A DNA stretch of 44,524 nt from Acanthamoeba lenticulata (Eukaryota; Discosea; Longamoebia; Acanthamoebidae), in the NCBI GenBank assembly GCA_002179805.1, contig NAVB01000242.1, positions 1 through 44,524 on the forward strand, written 5' to 3'. Made by a program: the position numbers and the translations under genes. Every line of letters begins with the position of its first letter. Position 1 is the first letter of the stretch. Below the pieces are notes generated by a model that was not told the DNA's origin, did no database searches, and worked only from the letters and a program-made list of their open reading frames with translations. Positions 32,088 through 41,499 of the stretch are shown piece after piece.

Positions 32088-34561
32088 ATGTTCCCTGTAC
32101 TCCTTGATTTGGCTATTGGCCTCGCATTTTGCTGGCTGTGCATCGTTCTTTGCAACAAGGTAACCTCCTCACTCACAAAGAAAACAAAACCGATTCAATC
32201 GAAGGCTACTAAATTAATGGCCACATTCGCTCTCCTCATTCCTGTCCTCAGTACTTGTCCCCGAAGCGGTCTATGCTGGCCAACATTCCCGGGCCGCCTC
32301 CACTGCCCGTCTTTGGCAACGTGCTGGAGATGATGGGCGATCCTCTTGTCGCCTTCGCCCAGTACCGCAAACGCTACGGACCAATCTTCAAGTATTACTA
32401 CTTTACGGGTACGGACAGGCCGTGTTGTTGGCGCGAGTGGCTCCAACGAAATGAGGCCTCGGGCTGACCGCACCACTGACAACCCCCCGGCTGGGCTGGC
32501 GAACACAACAGACCCGGTGGTGGTGATCTCCGATCCGGCCTTCGTGAAGGCCGTGCTTAGCACCAACAGCAGCCACTTTGACAAGGAACGCGACCCGGTC
32601 ATCACCGCTGTCATCGGCCACGGCCTGCTCCTGGCCAACGGCGAGCCGTGGAAGCGCCAGCGCAAGATCATGGTGCGGCCTCTCTTCACACTTCTTTTTT
32701 GCCTCGTGTGGTCCGCTGCGGGCGGACAGGTCATTGATGACTGACAACGCTGCTGGCGCGCTCACGCAGAACCCTAGCTTCGCCAACACGTACCTCAAGC
32801 GGATGGTGCCATGCTTCGTCGAGGTGACCCGCACGCTGCTCGGGATTTGGGCCAATCTGCCCAGCGAGCCCGTCAACCTCCACACCTACATGACCAAAGT
32901 GACCCTCGACGTCATCGGTACTTGTCCCTTGGTTTATAGAATTTATTTTTATTTTATTTCCTCACTATTTTGTTTTATTGATTCATTTATTTTATTTATT
33001 TTCAGGCATTTCGGGCTTTGGCTACGCATTCAATTCGCTGCAGGACAGTCAAGGCCTGCTGCCGACGGCTGTGTCAACCATTCTCCAGCAGACCGAGGAG
33101 CGCATCTTCCAGACGGCCTCCTGGTGGAAGATCCCCTTCCTCCCCTCTTCCCGCCGCTTCGGTACGGCCATCGCCAGCATCAACATCCACACCAACATCA
33201 TGGCATACGAACTTACCAACGAACGATCGCGATTGGGGCGGCGAACAGCGCACGCCAAGGAGGTGCTGCTGCGCGAGATCCAGGCCATGATCAAGATGCG
33301 CAAGGACAGTGGCGAGGACCTCCAGAACGCCAAGGATCTCCTCGGCCGCCTTCTCGCCGCTGAAGGTGCGCGCTCACGCCCAGCACGAAACTTTAAATAC
33401 GTTCATCTCTTTACTGAAGTGCGAACAACTCACAAATCCTTTTGGTGCAGATCCTGACACGCACGAAAGGCTCGACGAAGACCAACTGGCTGACGAACTC
33501 ATCACTTTCCTCATCGCCGGACATGGTACATTTTATTTTATTTTATTTTATTTATTGTTTTGGATTTTGTCAGTTATTTTTTAAAAATGTGCCACATTAA
33601 TCTAAAAATAAAATAATAAATCAATGTACAGAAACGACTGCAGCGTCGTTGGCTTTCACGTGCTACCTGCTCTCGCAGCACCCCGATGTTGAGCAAAAAG
33701 TGATCGACGAGGTGCGCTCCATTATCGAGCGCTCTTTATGCCTCACTAGTGTGGCGTCGCTCACGGGAAAATCGGTGCAGATCGATGAAGTGATCGGGAC
33801 GGGCGAGCCGACCTACGACAACGTGCAGAAGCTCAAGTATCTCCCGCTCGTCATGAAGGAGAGCATGCGGTACTTATGCGCGCCTTCTTGCCGAGAAGGG
33901 CTCCCTTATCTCTCTTTGGCTCATGCATCATTCCCCCCCCCCAAAACCTGCACAGGCTTTACCCGTCAGTGTCGATGCAAACAACGCGCATCACCAACCA
34001 GGACACGACCCTCGAGCAGGACGGGCAGCTCTACCACCTCCCCAAGGGCGTACGTCAGCGACCAATTTATTGTAACAATTTTAGTAATTATTTAATCATT
34101 TTATTTTATAAACAATTTTGCTGACGTCACGGGCGCGCAGACGTACGTGGAGGTGTGGCCGTGGCTGCTGCATCGGGCCGACGACTTGTGGGAGGAGCCG
34201 CTCGCCTTCAAGCCCGACCGCTTCGCGTCGGGCGAGAGCTTCAGCTACCGGTACACGCCGTTCGGCGAGGGCCCGAGGAACTGCATCGGCCAAAATTTGG
34301 CGCTGATGGAGTCCAAGGTCGTCCTTGTCATGATCTACCAGCACTACCGGTATTGTTTCATCTTCTTCTTCTTCTTCTTTATCATGTTGTCGTTGTCGAT
34401 GGGTCTCTGATCGTCATCATCGTCTTGATGCCAGGCTGCGACTGGGGCCGGGCGCCGAGATGAAGCCACAGCTGAGCATCACGCTGCGGCCGGCCGGGCT
34501 CATGATGCAGCTCATCCCGCGTCGGCCAGGCGAGAGCAAGAAGTGCTTCAAGATGCTCTGA
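32088..34561 (+). CDS. Cytochrome P450 monooxygenase
   Basis: Eleven exons: 32088-32159, 32252-32408, 32512-32672, 32770-32917, 33006-33365, 33451-33525, 33632-33711, 33781-33869, 33956-34049, 34141-34349, 34435-34561; 523 residues. An N-terminal membrane anchor (VLLDLAIGLAFCWLCIVL) is followed by the Pro-rich hinge IPGPPPLPVFGN. Helix C has WKRQRKIM (about 122). The I-helix oxygen-binding motif is AGHETT (about 320), the K-helix motif is KESMR, and the heme loop FGEGPRNCIG (about 453) carries the thiolate Cys. It should be an ER-bound monooxygenase taking electrons from P450 reductase; the substrate is unknown. The intron at 33526-33631 splits AGH/ETT. All joins keep phase. Confidence 0.93.
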
Positions 34562-34657
34562 CGAACCTCTTCTTCTTGCAACAATTCCACCAATTACGTG
34601 TATTTCAAACGGAAAAGGGAAAGGAAAAGCTGGTGAAAACAAAAAGAAAGGCACAAG

Positions 34658-35576
34658 ATGACGGGCCGGGCGAGCCAACTCCTGTGGGTAGGGCACACCT
34701 CCTTGGGCTCAATAGACGCGCACTCTGGCAGAGCGTGGCAACAATATGCACCACTTTGACTGACCAAAAGAAAATCATCCGGAAGAGCAGGCCGGAGCAC
34801 GGCACAGCCCCTATGGATTCGTGGGCTTTTGCGTTGGATTCATGCTTGCTGACCTCTCCCCCTACGGCATCTACAAAGTTGAGGTCTGTTGGTGGCCTAC
34901 TTGTGTTCACCGCCTCGACCAACTCAATCACTGCTGAAGCTGACGACGTCGATGTGTGCGTGCGGCACAGGGCGAGTCCATGCAACCGACAGTAGAGAAG
35001 GGCGACTGGCTGCTCACCAGCCGACGAAGGAAGGGCCTCCACCTCGGTGACGTGGTCGTCCTCAAGTGCGCCCTTCTTCTTCATCCTGGGCTGAGCGCGC
35101 GAGCAACTGCCACTCACCATACACACGCGATCTTGCTGCTGCGCCACCGATCCGGCCAGGTCGGTGCTGGCGCCCAAGGAGAAGCTGGTCAAGCGGGTGA
35201 CGGGCCTGCCTGACGACTTGATCCACACTGACACCGGGAAACTCGTCCGCGTGCCCTACGGCTACTGCTGGGTCGAGGGCGACAACGCGCGGGTGAGCCT
35301 GGACAGCAACACGTTCGGGCCCGTGCGTGTTTCCCCTTCTTCTTCTTTTTCTTCGTCTTCTTCAACAAGGCAAGTGGGCTACATGGACCCTCACATGGTC
35401 GACGCGCGCAGGTCCTCGTGGGGTTGATCGAAAGCCGGGCCTTGTATCGAATAGGCAAGAGCTGGCGGGTGAGCCGAGTGGAGAGCTTGCCCCGCGAACG
35501 CATCCTGACCGGTGCTGCGCACTCTTCAGCCTCTGTCGTCCCCGACCAGATGAAGGAGGAGAAGGACCTGCGTTGA
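34658..35576 (+). CDS. Mitochondrial inner membrane signal peptidase, IMP2 type
   Basis: Five exons: 34658-34683, 34808-34883, 34971-35065, 35160-35322, 35412-35576; 174 residues, close to the size of IMMP2L. This S26-family Ser/Lys protease removes sorting signals from inner-membrane and intermembrane-space proteins. Seen: an N-terminal hydrophobic segment (YGFVGFCVGFMLADL), the nucleophile motif GESMQPTV (Ser37), GDVVVLK, the general-base motif KLVKRVTGLPDD (Lys77) and the box YCWVEGDNA...LDSNTFGPV. The first 26-nt exon with the ATG is chosen because it gives phase and a sensible N-terminus; it is the weakest part. Its stop is only 4 bases from the stop of the opposing Prp18-like gene. Confidence 0.85.
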
Positions 35577-35580
35577 TGTG

Positions 35581-36663
35581 TTATTGTGTTTCTTCTTCTT
35601 CTTGTTGTTGTTGAACATTTTTGTTGGGCTTTTGTAGCCGCAGCTCGTGGCGCTTCGTTGCCATCTCTTCGCAGAAGGACATCAACCTCTTGATGGCCTG
35701 GAGCGACTCCAGCGCCTCGGCTTGGAGTATGGAGTCGATTGTGGGCCAAGGCCCGTGGCCGATGGTCAGCGCAAAGTACTTCTCGTTGGCGTCCTGGCGC
35801 TGGCCCTTGGCGAGGTAGGCCCGGATGGTCCACAGCCCGGCCACCAGCTCGTGCGGCAGCTGGCGCGACCTGATCAGCTGAAACAGGCGGCTGCACTGGG
35901 TTTGCGTGTCGTGCACGAGCTTGACCACGTCAGCCTGTCATGTGCACACGCGGGCTCCGTGTGAGCGTTTCAACATGATGATGTGATGAGGGCTCTCAAG
36001 CATGCAAACAATGAAGCGTACGCCGGCCATGACGAGCTGGCCTCCGCCCCGCACGTGTTGGGCCAATAGGCCGGCCACGCCCTTGAAGAAGTGAACCACG
36101 TCGTCGGCCTTGCTGCCGCCGTGGGCGGCCAACTGTGCTAAAAGTGACGTAAAAGGAGCCCGCGGTTGGACAGCGGCATCCTCGTCGCTGGCCTCAACGC
36201 GGCCCGGGTCGAACTGGTCTGCAGGGGCTGGGTCATTGGGTGAGTGGTCGAGCGGGAGCTGCTCCTCGAGGCTCTCTGCAGAGGGACAAGTGACAGGTTG
36301 GCAGCTCGCTTGTTCGTGAGTCTTCCTCGCCTCGCTGAGTTCTCGCGCTCGTCGCTTCTTCTTGAGCTTTCGCCGCTTGTTCTTGGTCAGGAGCTGGGCT
36401 GCGTCCGCCTGCGCGACGGGCGCTGCGAGGCTGCTTTGCTGTTCTCGTCTTTGCTGTTTCTTTTTCTTCCTCCGCTCTGCTTTCCGTTTCCGCTTGCCTC
36501 GTGCACGACTGTCCTCTTCCTTTTCCTCATCTTCCTCCTCATCTTCATCTTCGTCTTCATCTTCTAGATTTTCCTTTTCATGTTCGTTGAGTTGGTCCAC
36601 CTCTTCTCCTCGCATCAGCAGAGTGCTGGCAGTTAGCGGGACATCTTCCTCTTGCTTCTCCAT
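35581..36663 (-). CDS. PRPF18: Prp18-domain splicing factor
   Basis: Two exons on -: 36663-36022 and 35934-35581; 331 residues (human PRPF18 has 342). Prp18 is a U5-associated factor of the second splicing step. The C-terminal half fits the Prp18 fold: DDVVHFFKGVAGLLAQH (human [20 protein letters not shown]), RLFQLIRSRQLP (human RPLFRKLRKRNLP), ANEKYFALTIGHGPWP (human ANDAYLQMAIGNAPWP) and LQAIKRLMSFC (human IQGLKRLMTIC). The N-terminal half is not like human Prp18: it is a long Glu/Asp run followed by Lys/Arg-rich segments, and the small PRP4-like motif is not evident. An alternative donor at the GTGCGG after AQH would also keep phase but shortens the domain. Confidence 0.82.
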
Positions 36664-36722
36664 GTACGAGTGCCATCTGCAACTCAGCTGAGTTTGTCGA
36701 CAACTTTTATTGTCTTCTTGCT

Positions 36723-38465
36723 TCACTGCGCGGCGGCGGTCGACCCGAGGCGAGCGAGGAGGAGGCTCGCCGGCTCGTTGCCCGGGTGGGCCTCGTCCTC
36801 GGCTGCTGCCCGGATGTGCTTCATCGCCTCTTCGTTTGCTTTGATGCCGGCCACGATGCGCTCTGCACAGAACAACCAACCAAGATCAGAACAGTTAGAG
36901 GTCATGGACGTCACTGATGAAGAAGAGGCACAAGAAGAAGAGCTTCACCGTTGGCGAGGGAGAGGTCCAGGAGGACCTCCGCGGCGTCGGCAAAGACCTT
37001 GGGGTCGCGCAGGAAGGACATGACCTGCTCGAGGCCCGTCGTCCCGTCGTCCTCCCGCTCGTCGAGGAAGAAGTCCTGGAACCGGCGGCGCGCGGCGTCG
37101 AGGTGGGCCCGGGGCGGGCCGGGGCGCTCGTCGGGCTGCAGGAGCAGCGCGCGGAGCAGGCCCAGGAGCTCGGGCAGGTGCTGGCGGAACGCGGGCTTCT
37201 GGTTCTTGCGCAGCTCGGCGATCATGTACTCGGCCAGCGAGCGGCTCAGCACCTGCTCGCACGTCTCGGCGTTGGCGACACGGCTGAGGGCCCCCAGCAG
37301 CGAGACGAGGGCGAGCGGCGTCCGCCGCTTGGCAAACGCCGTGCGGCCGGTCTCGAACAGTTGCAGGGCGTGCTCCACGCCGCCATGCTGCAGCAGCGCC
37401 TCGGCCGTGGCCGACTCCTCTGTGTCGGCGCAAACACACACGCATGTGAGACCTTGGCTCGCGCCGAACAATGGAGACTCAAAGGCATGCGCGGACCCTC
37501 GGCGCCGATAAAGGGCACGACCGCGTTGGCTGTGTGCTTGATGAGGGCCTCGCCCGACTCGGTGGTGGCCTCCAGGAACAGCTGCGCGAGCGTCGGGCCC
37601 AGCCGGTAGTCGGCCATGGCCGCGCGCATCGGCGGCGTGTTGGGTCCGAGCCGGACAAAGAGGTTGAGGAGCGCGACGAGGGCCGCCTTGGTGGGCTCGA
37701 CGAGGGTGGGCGAGTGGAGCAGGTAGATCACGTGCTGGACCAGCGCGGGCGTGGCGAGGGCCTCGCGCAGCTCGGGCGCGCGGGCGAGGCGGGCCAGCGC
37801 GGGCGCCAGCGCGGCCAGCACGGCGGCCGCCTCGCGCGGCGGACCCTCGCCGCGCTCGGCCGCGCGGCTGGCGGTCGCCACAACGAGCCGGGCCATGGCC
37901 GACAGGACGCCCGCGCGCCGCATCAGGTCCCACTGGGCCTCTGCGGGCAGGCGAGTGAGCCTTTGAGGGAAGAGAGGGGGGGAATGGAATGCGAGGAAGG
38001 CGCCGTGTACCGTCCTGGACGTAGAAGAGGGCTGCGCGAGCAGCCTTGATCTGGGCATTGTGATCGCTGGTGGGCGCCAGACTGGTAATGAGCGGGCGCA
38101 GCTTCTTCTGTTCGTCTTCAGAGGCCGTTGCCAACAGGTCTTCGGCTTCCGTGTCGGGTGTCCAGGGGTCAGGTTTGTGCGCTGTGCCGTAACCATGGAA
38201 GATTAGATCGATGGAACGAATTTGTAGAGCAGCTCGAGGGAGAAGACGTGCCTTTGATTGTGTCCCTTGAATTTGATTGGGGGAGGCGAGTAGGTGCCTG
38301 CTTACGCCCGCTGGATGAGCTGGGAGGAGGCGAGAGGTAGCGCCAGAGGATGATGCCCACCAGACCAATGACTCCAGCCAGTGTAATCGCCGTCAGAGTG
38401 GCGGCGTCCATGCCAAAGAAGACATCCTTGTCGGGAGGCACACCCAGACCCTGCCCCTTCTGCAT
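36723..38465 (-). CDS. Membrane-anchored armadillo-like helical-repeat protein
   Basis: Five exons on -: 38465-38306, 38181-38011, 37940-37497, 37419-36949, 36862-36723; 461 residues. Near the N-terminus (about residues 19-43) is one hydrophobic span (LTAITLAGVIGLVGIILWRYL), flanked by Ser/Arg. The rest is almost all helical and leucine/alanine-rich with armadillo/HEAT-like spacing (LVQHVIYLLHSP, KAALVALLNLFVRLG, PLALVSLLGALSRVAN, LPELLGLLRALLL). The C-terminus is short and polar. The layout suggests an organelle-surface scaffold with the repeats in the cytosol; I do not recognise a specific orthologue. It lies 59 bases upstream of the Prp18-like gene on the same strand. Confidence 0.78.
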
Positions 38466-38803
38466 CTCTTCTTCTTGTGTTTTTTTGGTTTATGTTATTT
38501 ATTTATTTATTTGGGTTGTTGTCGGGGAGCTTTTTTATTTTATATTTCTGGTTTTTTGCTGTATTTTTCATTTTAACTGTCAGCTTCGCTCGTGTGGTGC
38601 GCACTCCTTTAAATCTTGATCAGATGGCCTCGCACTAACGTTCAGAGCCATCAGGGAAGTTTGGGCAAACGAAGCCATGCCGTCAGGTAAGCCCACCTTC
38701 ACAAAAAACCACCAAAGAGGGGCAAAGAGCTGAAGGGGGCAAAACTTTTTTATGAAGCTCTGAAGCGTTGCGTCTATGTATACGTGCTGGCCACATCCGG
38801 CGC
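38466..38803. other. AT-rich intergenic region between two - strand genes
   Basis: 338 bases holding the promoter of the armadillo-like gene and the 3' end of the propeller gene. It contains tandem TTTA/TTAT units near 38490-38515 (tatttatttatttattt) and other T-rich runs. No gene seen. Confidence 0.5.
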
Positions 38804-40636
38804 TTAGGCGAGGCTGTTGACGAGGTAAGGGAACGTGTCATACTGGTTGGCGCCAGTGCTGGTGAACGCGACGGGCGACCAGAAGAAGGTGGTGTTGACA
38901 GCCTTGACGGCGTTGAGGAGGGCGGCGCCACAGACAGCGCGCGCGTTGAACGCAGCAGTCTGGAGCGAGAGGCCGGTGATCATGGCCCAGGCGTCGACCG
39001 GGGTCGGGATGCGCTGGAAGCGGGTAGTGTACTCGGTGGTGAACTGCGTGGTGTCGACCCAGCGGTCGAAGCCGACGTAGGAGCGAGTGGGAAGGGTGGC
39101 CGAGGCAGCGCTGAACAGGTTGGCGGCGGTGACGGTGGTGGTGTTCCAGATGGGGTAGACCGAGAGGAGCGGCACGCCCGTGGAGGCCAGCTTGTTGCGC
39201 AGGGCAGCGGAGGGGACGAAGAACATGTCGGCCACGATCAGCGCGTTGATGTCGTCGTCATCGAGTGCGTTGAGGAGGAGCTGGTTGGTGTTGTTCCAGT
39301 TCGAGAAGTTGTCGACGTAGTTGACGACGACCTCGGCGGCGTCGTTGTTGGAGATGGGGACGCCACCGGCCAGGTTGATGTACTCCTTCCACATCTCGAG
39401 GGTTGACTTGATCCTGTAGCCGTTGGGCTGACCGTTGACCATCGCGGCGCCGGTGGGCTGGAGGGTGCCCGGGACGGGGGGCGAGAGCGAGAGAACGGCA
39501 AGCACGTTGAACTGCTCGTCGCGGTCGTCGAGGACGCCACCAGACGGCCGGTCAACGAGCACAATACCGTTCGGGCCGGCGTTGACGCCCGTGATGATCT
39601 CGCTGGTCTGGCCCAGGCGGTTGTTGGGCCTGAGGTCGATCTTGGTCACGGCGCCGCCGCGAGCAGCCGAGGCGTAGCCGTAGCGGGAGTCCTCGGTGAT
39701 GACCACCATGACGGGATCAAGGCCGAAGACGTTCACGCGCTTGGCGAGTGTACCGGTGGCATAGTCAATGACGAAGATCTGACCATTGGTGGACGGGACG
39801 ACGATGAACTGACGGTTGGGGGTCATGGTTGGGTACAGGAACTGGTTGACCAGCCAGGTGCTCTCCCACATGCGGCGGACGAGCGTCGGGGGAACGGTGG
39901 AGACGTTGTACTCGAGCATCTCGCCGACGCCGCTGACCAGGAAGTTGCCGTTGGGGGCAAAGTAGATACCGCGGGCGCCGACGACGCTGGTCGCGGTGCC
40001 CTTCACGGGGTAGGCGTTGGAGAAGGTGTTGGTGGCAATGTCGTACGAGGCGATGCCCTGCGCGCCAAGCTGGAGCCAGAGCTGCTGGCCGTTGGGGGAG
40101 AAGACAAAGTTGTGGATGCGCTGGTGCTGGGGAGCCAGCGGGATGATGCTGGACGGAGCGCTGGAGCTGGAGGTCAGATCGAACGTGATGAGCGAGGGCA
40201 CGACGACGATGTTGCTGACGTTGGAGGTAAGCTCGGAGTTGACCCAGAGCGTGTTGCCGTCGGGCGAAATCTTGATGCCGTGGGGAGCCCTGTTGACCGA
40301 GTAGAAGTTGTCGCCTGCGGAGAACATGTAGAGCTTCTTGACCTCCAGCATCCGCTTGACGTCGATGACCGACACGTAGTAGCCGGCGTAGCCGGTGGGC
40401 GAGGCGTAGTCGTGAAGGCCAAAGTTGGTCACGTAGGCCGTGCGGCCATCACTGGAAACGACGATCTCGTGGGGCAGGTAGCCAACGGTGACCTTTCCCA
40501 ACAGGTCGCCGCCAACCTCGTAGAAGCCGACCTTACCGGCGGGCTCCTCGGCGGTGAGGAGGAGCTGCTGGCCAGCGCTGGCGAAACCGAAGAAGAAGAG
40601 GGAAGCCACCAGCAAGATTACAACGTTGCGCGACAT
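38804..40636 (-). CDS. Secreted beta-propeller plus periplasmic-binding-like protein, intronless
   Basis: One uninterrupted 610-residue frame, ATG at 40636-40634. A signal peptide (MSRNVVILLVASLFFFGFASA) leads. Residues about 25-340 have WD40/YVTN-like blades: PHEIVVSSDGRTAYVTNFG, PHGIKISPDGNTLWVNSE, HNFVFSPNGQQLWLQL, RGIYFAPNGNFLVSG. Residues about 390-600 resemble a type I periplasmic-binding/ANF-receptor fold (MVNGQPNGYRIKSTLEMWKE, then ALIVADMFF, GVPLLSVYPIWN). No membrane anchor is seen at the C-terminus, so it is probably secreted or cyst-wall/lysosomal. It is the only clearly intronless gene in the window; its GC content and codon use look like those of its neighbours. Function unknown; ligand sensing is a guess. 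Confidence 0.85.
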   Translation of the reverse strand: MSRNVVILLVASLFFFGFASAGQQLLLTAEEPAGKVGFYEVGGDLLGKVTVGYLPHEIVVSSDGRTAYVTNFGLHDYASPTGYAGYYVSVIDVKRMLEVKKLYMFSAGDNFYSVNRAPHGIKISPDGNTLWVNSELTSNVSNIVVVPSLITFDLTSSSSAPSSIIPLAPQHQRIHNFVFSPNGQQLWLQLGAQGIASYDIATNTFSNAYPVKGTATSVVGARGIYFAPNGNFLVSGVGEMLEYNVSTVPPTLVRRMWESTWLVNQFLYPTMTPNRQFIVVPSTNGQIFVIDYATGTLAKRVNVFGLDPVMVVITEDSRYGYASAARGGAVTKIDLRPNNRLGQTSEIITGVNAGPNGIVLVDRPSGGVLDDRDEQFNVLAVLSLSPPVPGTLQPTGAAMVNGQPNGYRIKSTLEMWKEYINLAGGVPISNNDAAEVVVNYVDNFSNWNNTNQLLLNALDDDDINALIVADMFFVPSAALRNKLASTGVPLLSVYPIWNTTTVTAANLFSAASATLPTRSYVGFDRWVDTTQFTTEYTTRFQRIPTPVDAWAMITGLSLQTAAFNARAVCGAALLNAVKAVNTTFFWSPVAFTSTGANQYDTFPYLVNSLA

Positions 40637-41499
40637 GGTTGTTGTTGGTTGTTGTTATGTGTTGAGGTTGGTGGTACAAGGGTTGTCGGGGTAAAGGTAC
40701 AAGGCTGGTGCTGGTGTGTGGTTTGGAGACAATCAACAGTACAGTGTTAGCCCGTTTTTATACCTTGTGCACAACACCCAATGAGACGAGTTGCGTTAGC
40801 TCTCTGCTTTACAACCGGAACCGGGCGGTCGTAACGGCCTCCACCTGCTCTGCTCGGCCCCTTATCCAGCTTAGGAGTTGCCTCTTACTTACCCTGTTTG
40901 GGTTAGAGGAGTTCGTTACAAGCGACCTCCTTTCCCAAAACAGCGCAAAAGTCGTTTCCTTTCGCGCACGGTTTAGGCTGTTAACTCTTTACGGTCTTTG
41001 TGCACCGTTGCCGTGCTGCGCGTTATTTTTGGCAGTTTCTGGGACGAACACATGAGCCTGCTTCTGGAACATTTGGCTTGATACCGGTTGTCGTGGACCA
41101 GACCAAGATCTTCTCATCTCCAAACAAGTTTTGGTAGTTTATTCCACGCCAACAAATGTCAGACTGGGTCGTTGTAGACTGCGCTATTCTGAGCGCTTGG
41201 CGCTTTTAGCAATGCATGTGTCAAAATTACCTTCTTTAAGGTTGCACAGGATTAGTGCAATGTAACCTAATATCCGCTTCTTCATACTCCGACAATCTCC
41301 TCCCACGAGCACAGAAAAATTAGGAATTTGTGTCCAACACACGAGCTTGCCGGGCTGGTTATCTTTGGCGCTTGTACCCCAGGAGCTCTGCGAAGGTCAG
41401 AGATAACCGCTCCCAAGGAGGTCAACGACGACGAGAGCCTAACCCTCCACACACACTTTTTTTCCCCAAAGACATACAACACAACACACCTGACCCTAC
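40637..41499. other. Divergent promoter region between propeller and receptor-kinase genes
   Basis: 863 bases between two genes that point away from each other. It holds a TATA box for the - gene at 40755-40762 and a short imperfect stem (cctct ... agagg, 40881-40909). No protein-like frame, tRNA boxes or tandem repeats are seen. Composition is closer to 50% GC than in the exons. Confidence 0.55.
40755..40762 (-). promoter_or_regulatory. TATA box of the propeller gene
   Basis: On the - strand this reads TATAAAAA within ggtataaaaacggg, about 120 bases before the ATG at 40636. A good TATA match at a plausible distance, allowing a 5' UTR of roughly 90 bases. Confidence 0.6.

Noticed and set aside
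33166..33260. An extra P450 intron starting at the GTACGG at about 33163
   Set aside because: No acceptor downstream restores the frame while keeping the expected helices; the frame reads through without stops, so it is kept as one exon.
38804..40636. Bacterial contamination or very recent transfer because the gene is intronless
   Set aside because: It has a eukaryotic TATA box, no ribosome binding site, composition like its neighbours, and lies on the same continuous sequence as intron-rich genes.
40881..40909. Imperfect hairpin containing a U1-like TACTTACC
   Set aside because: The stem is short with an uneven internal loop and no other snRNA features (Sm site, cap-proximal position, later stems) are visible.
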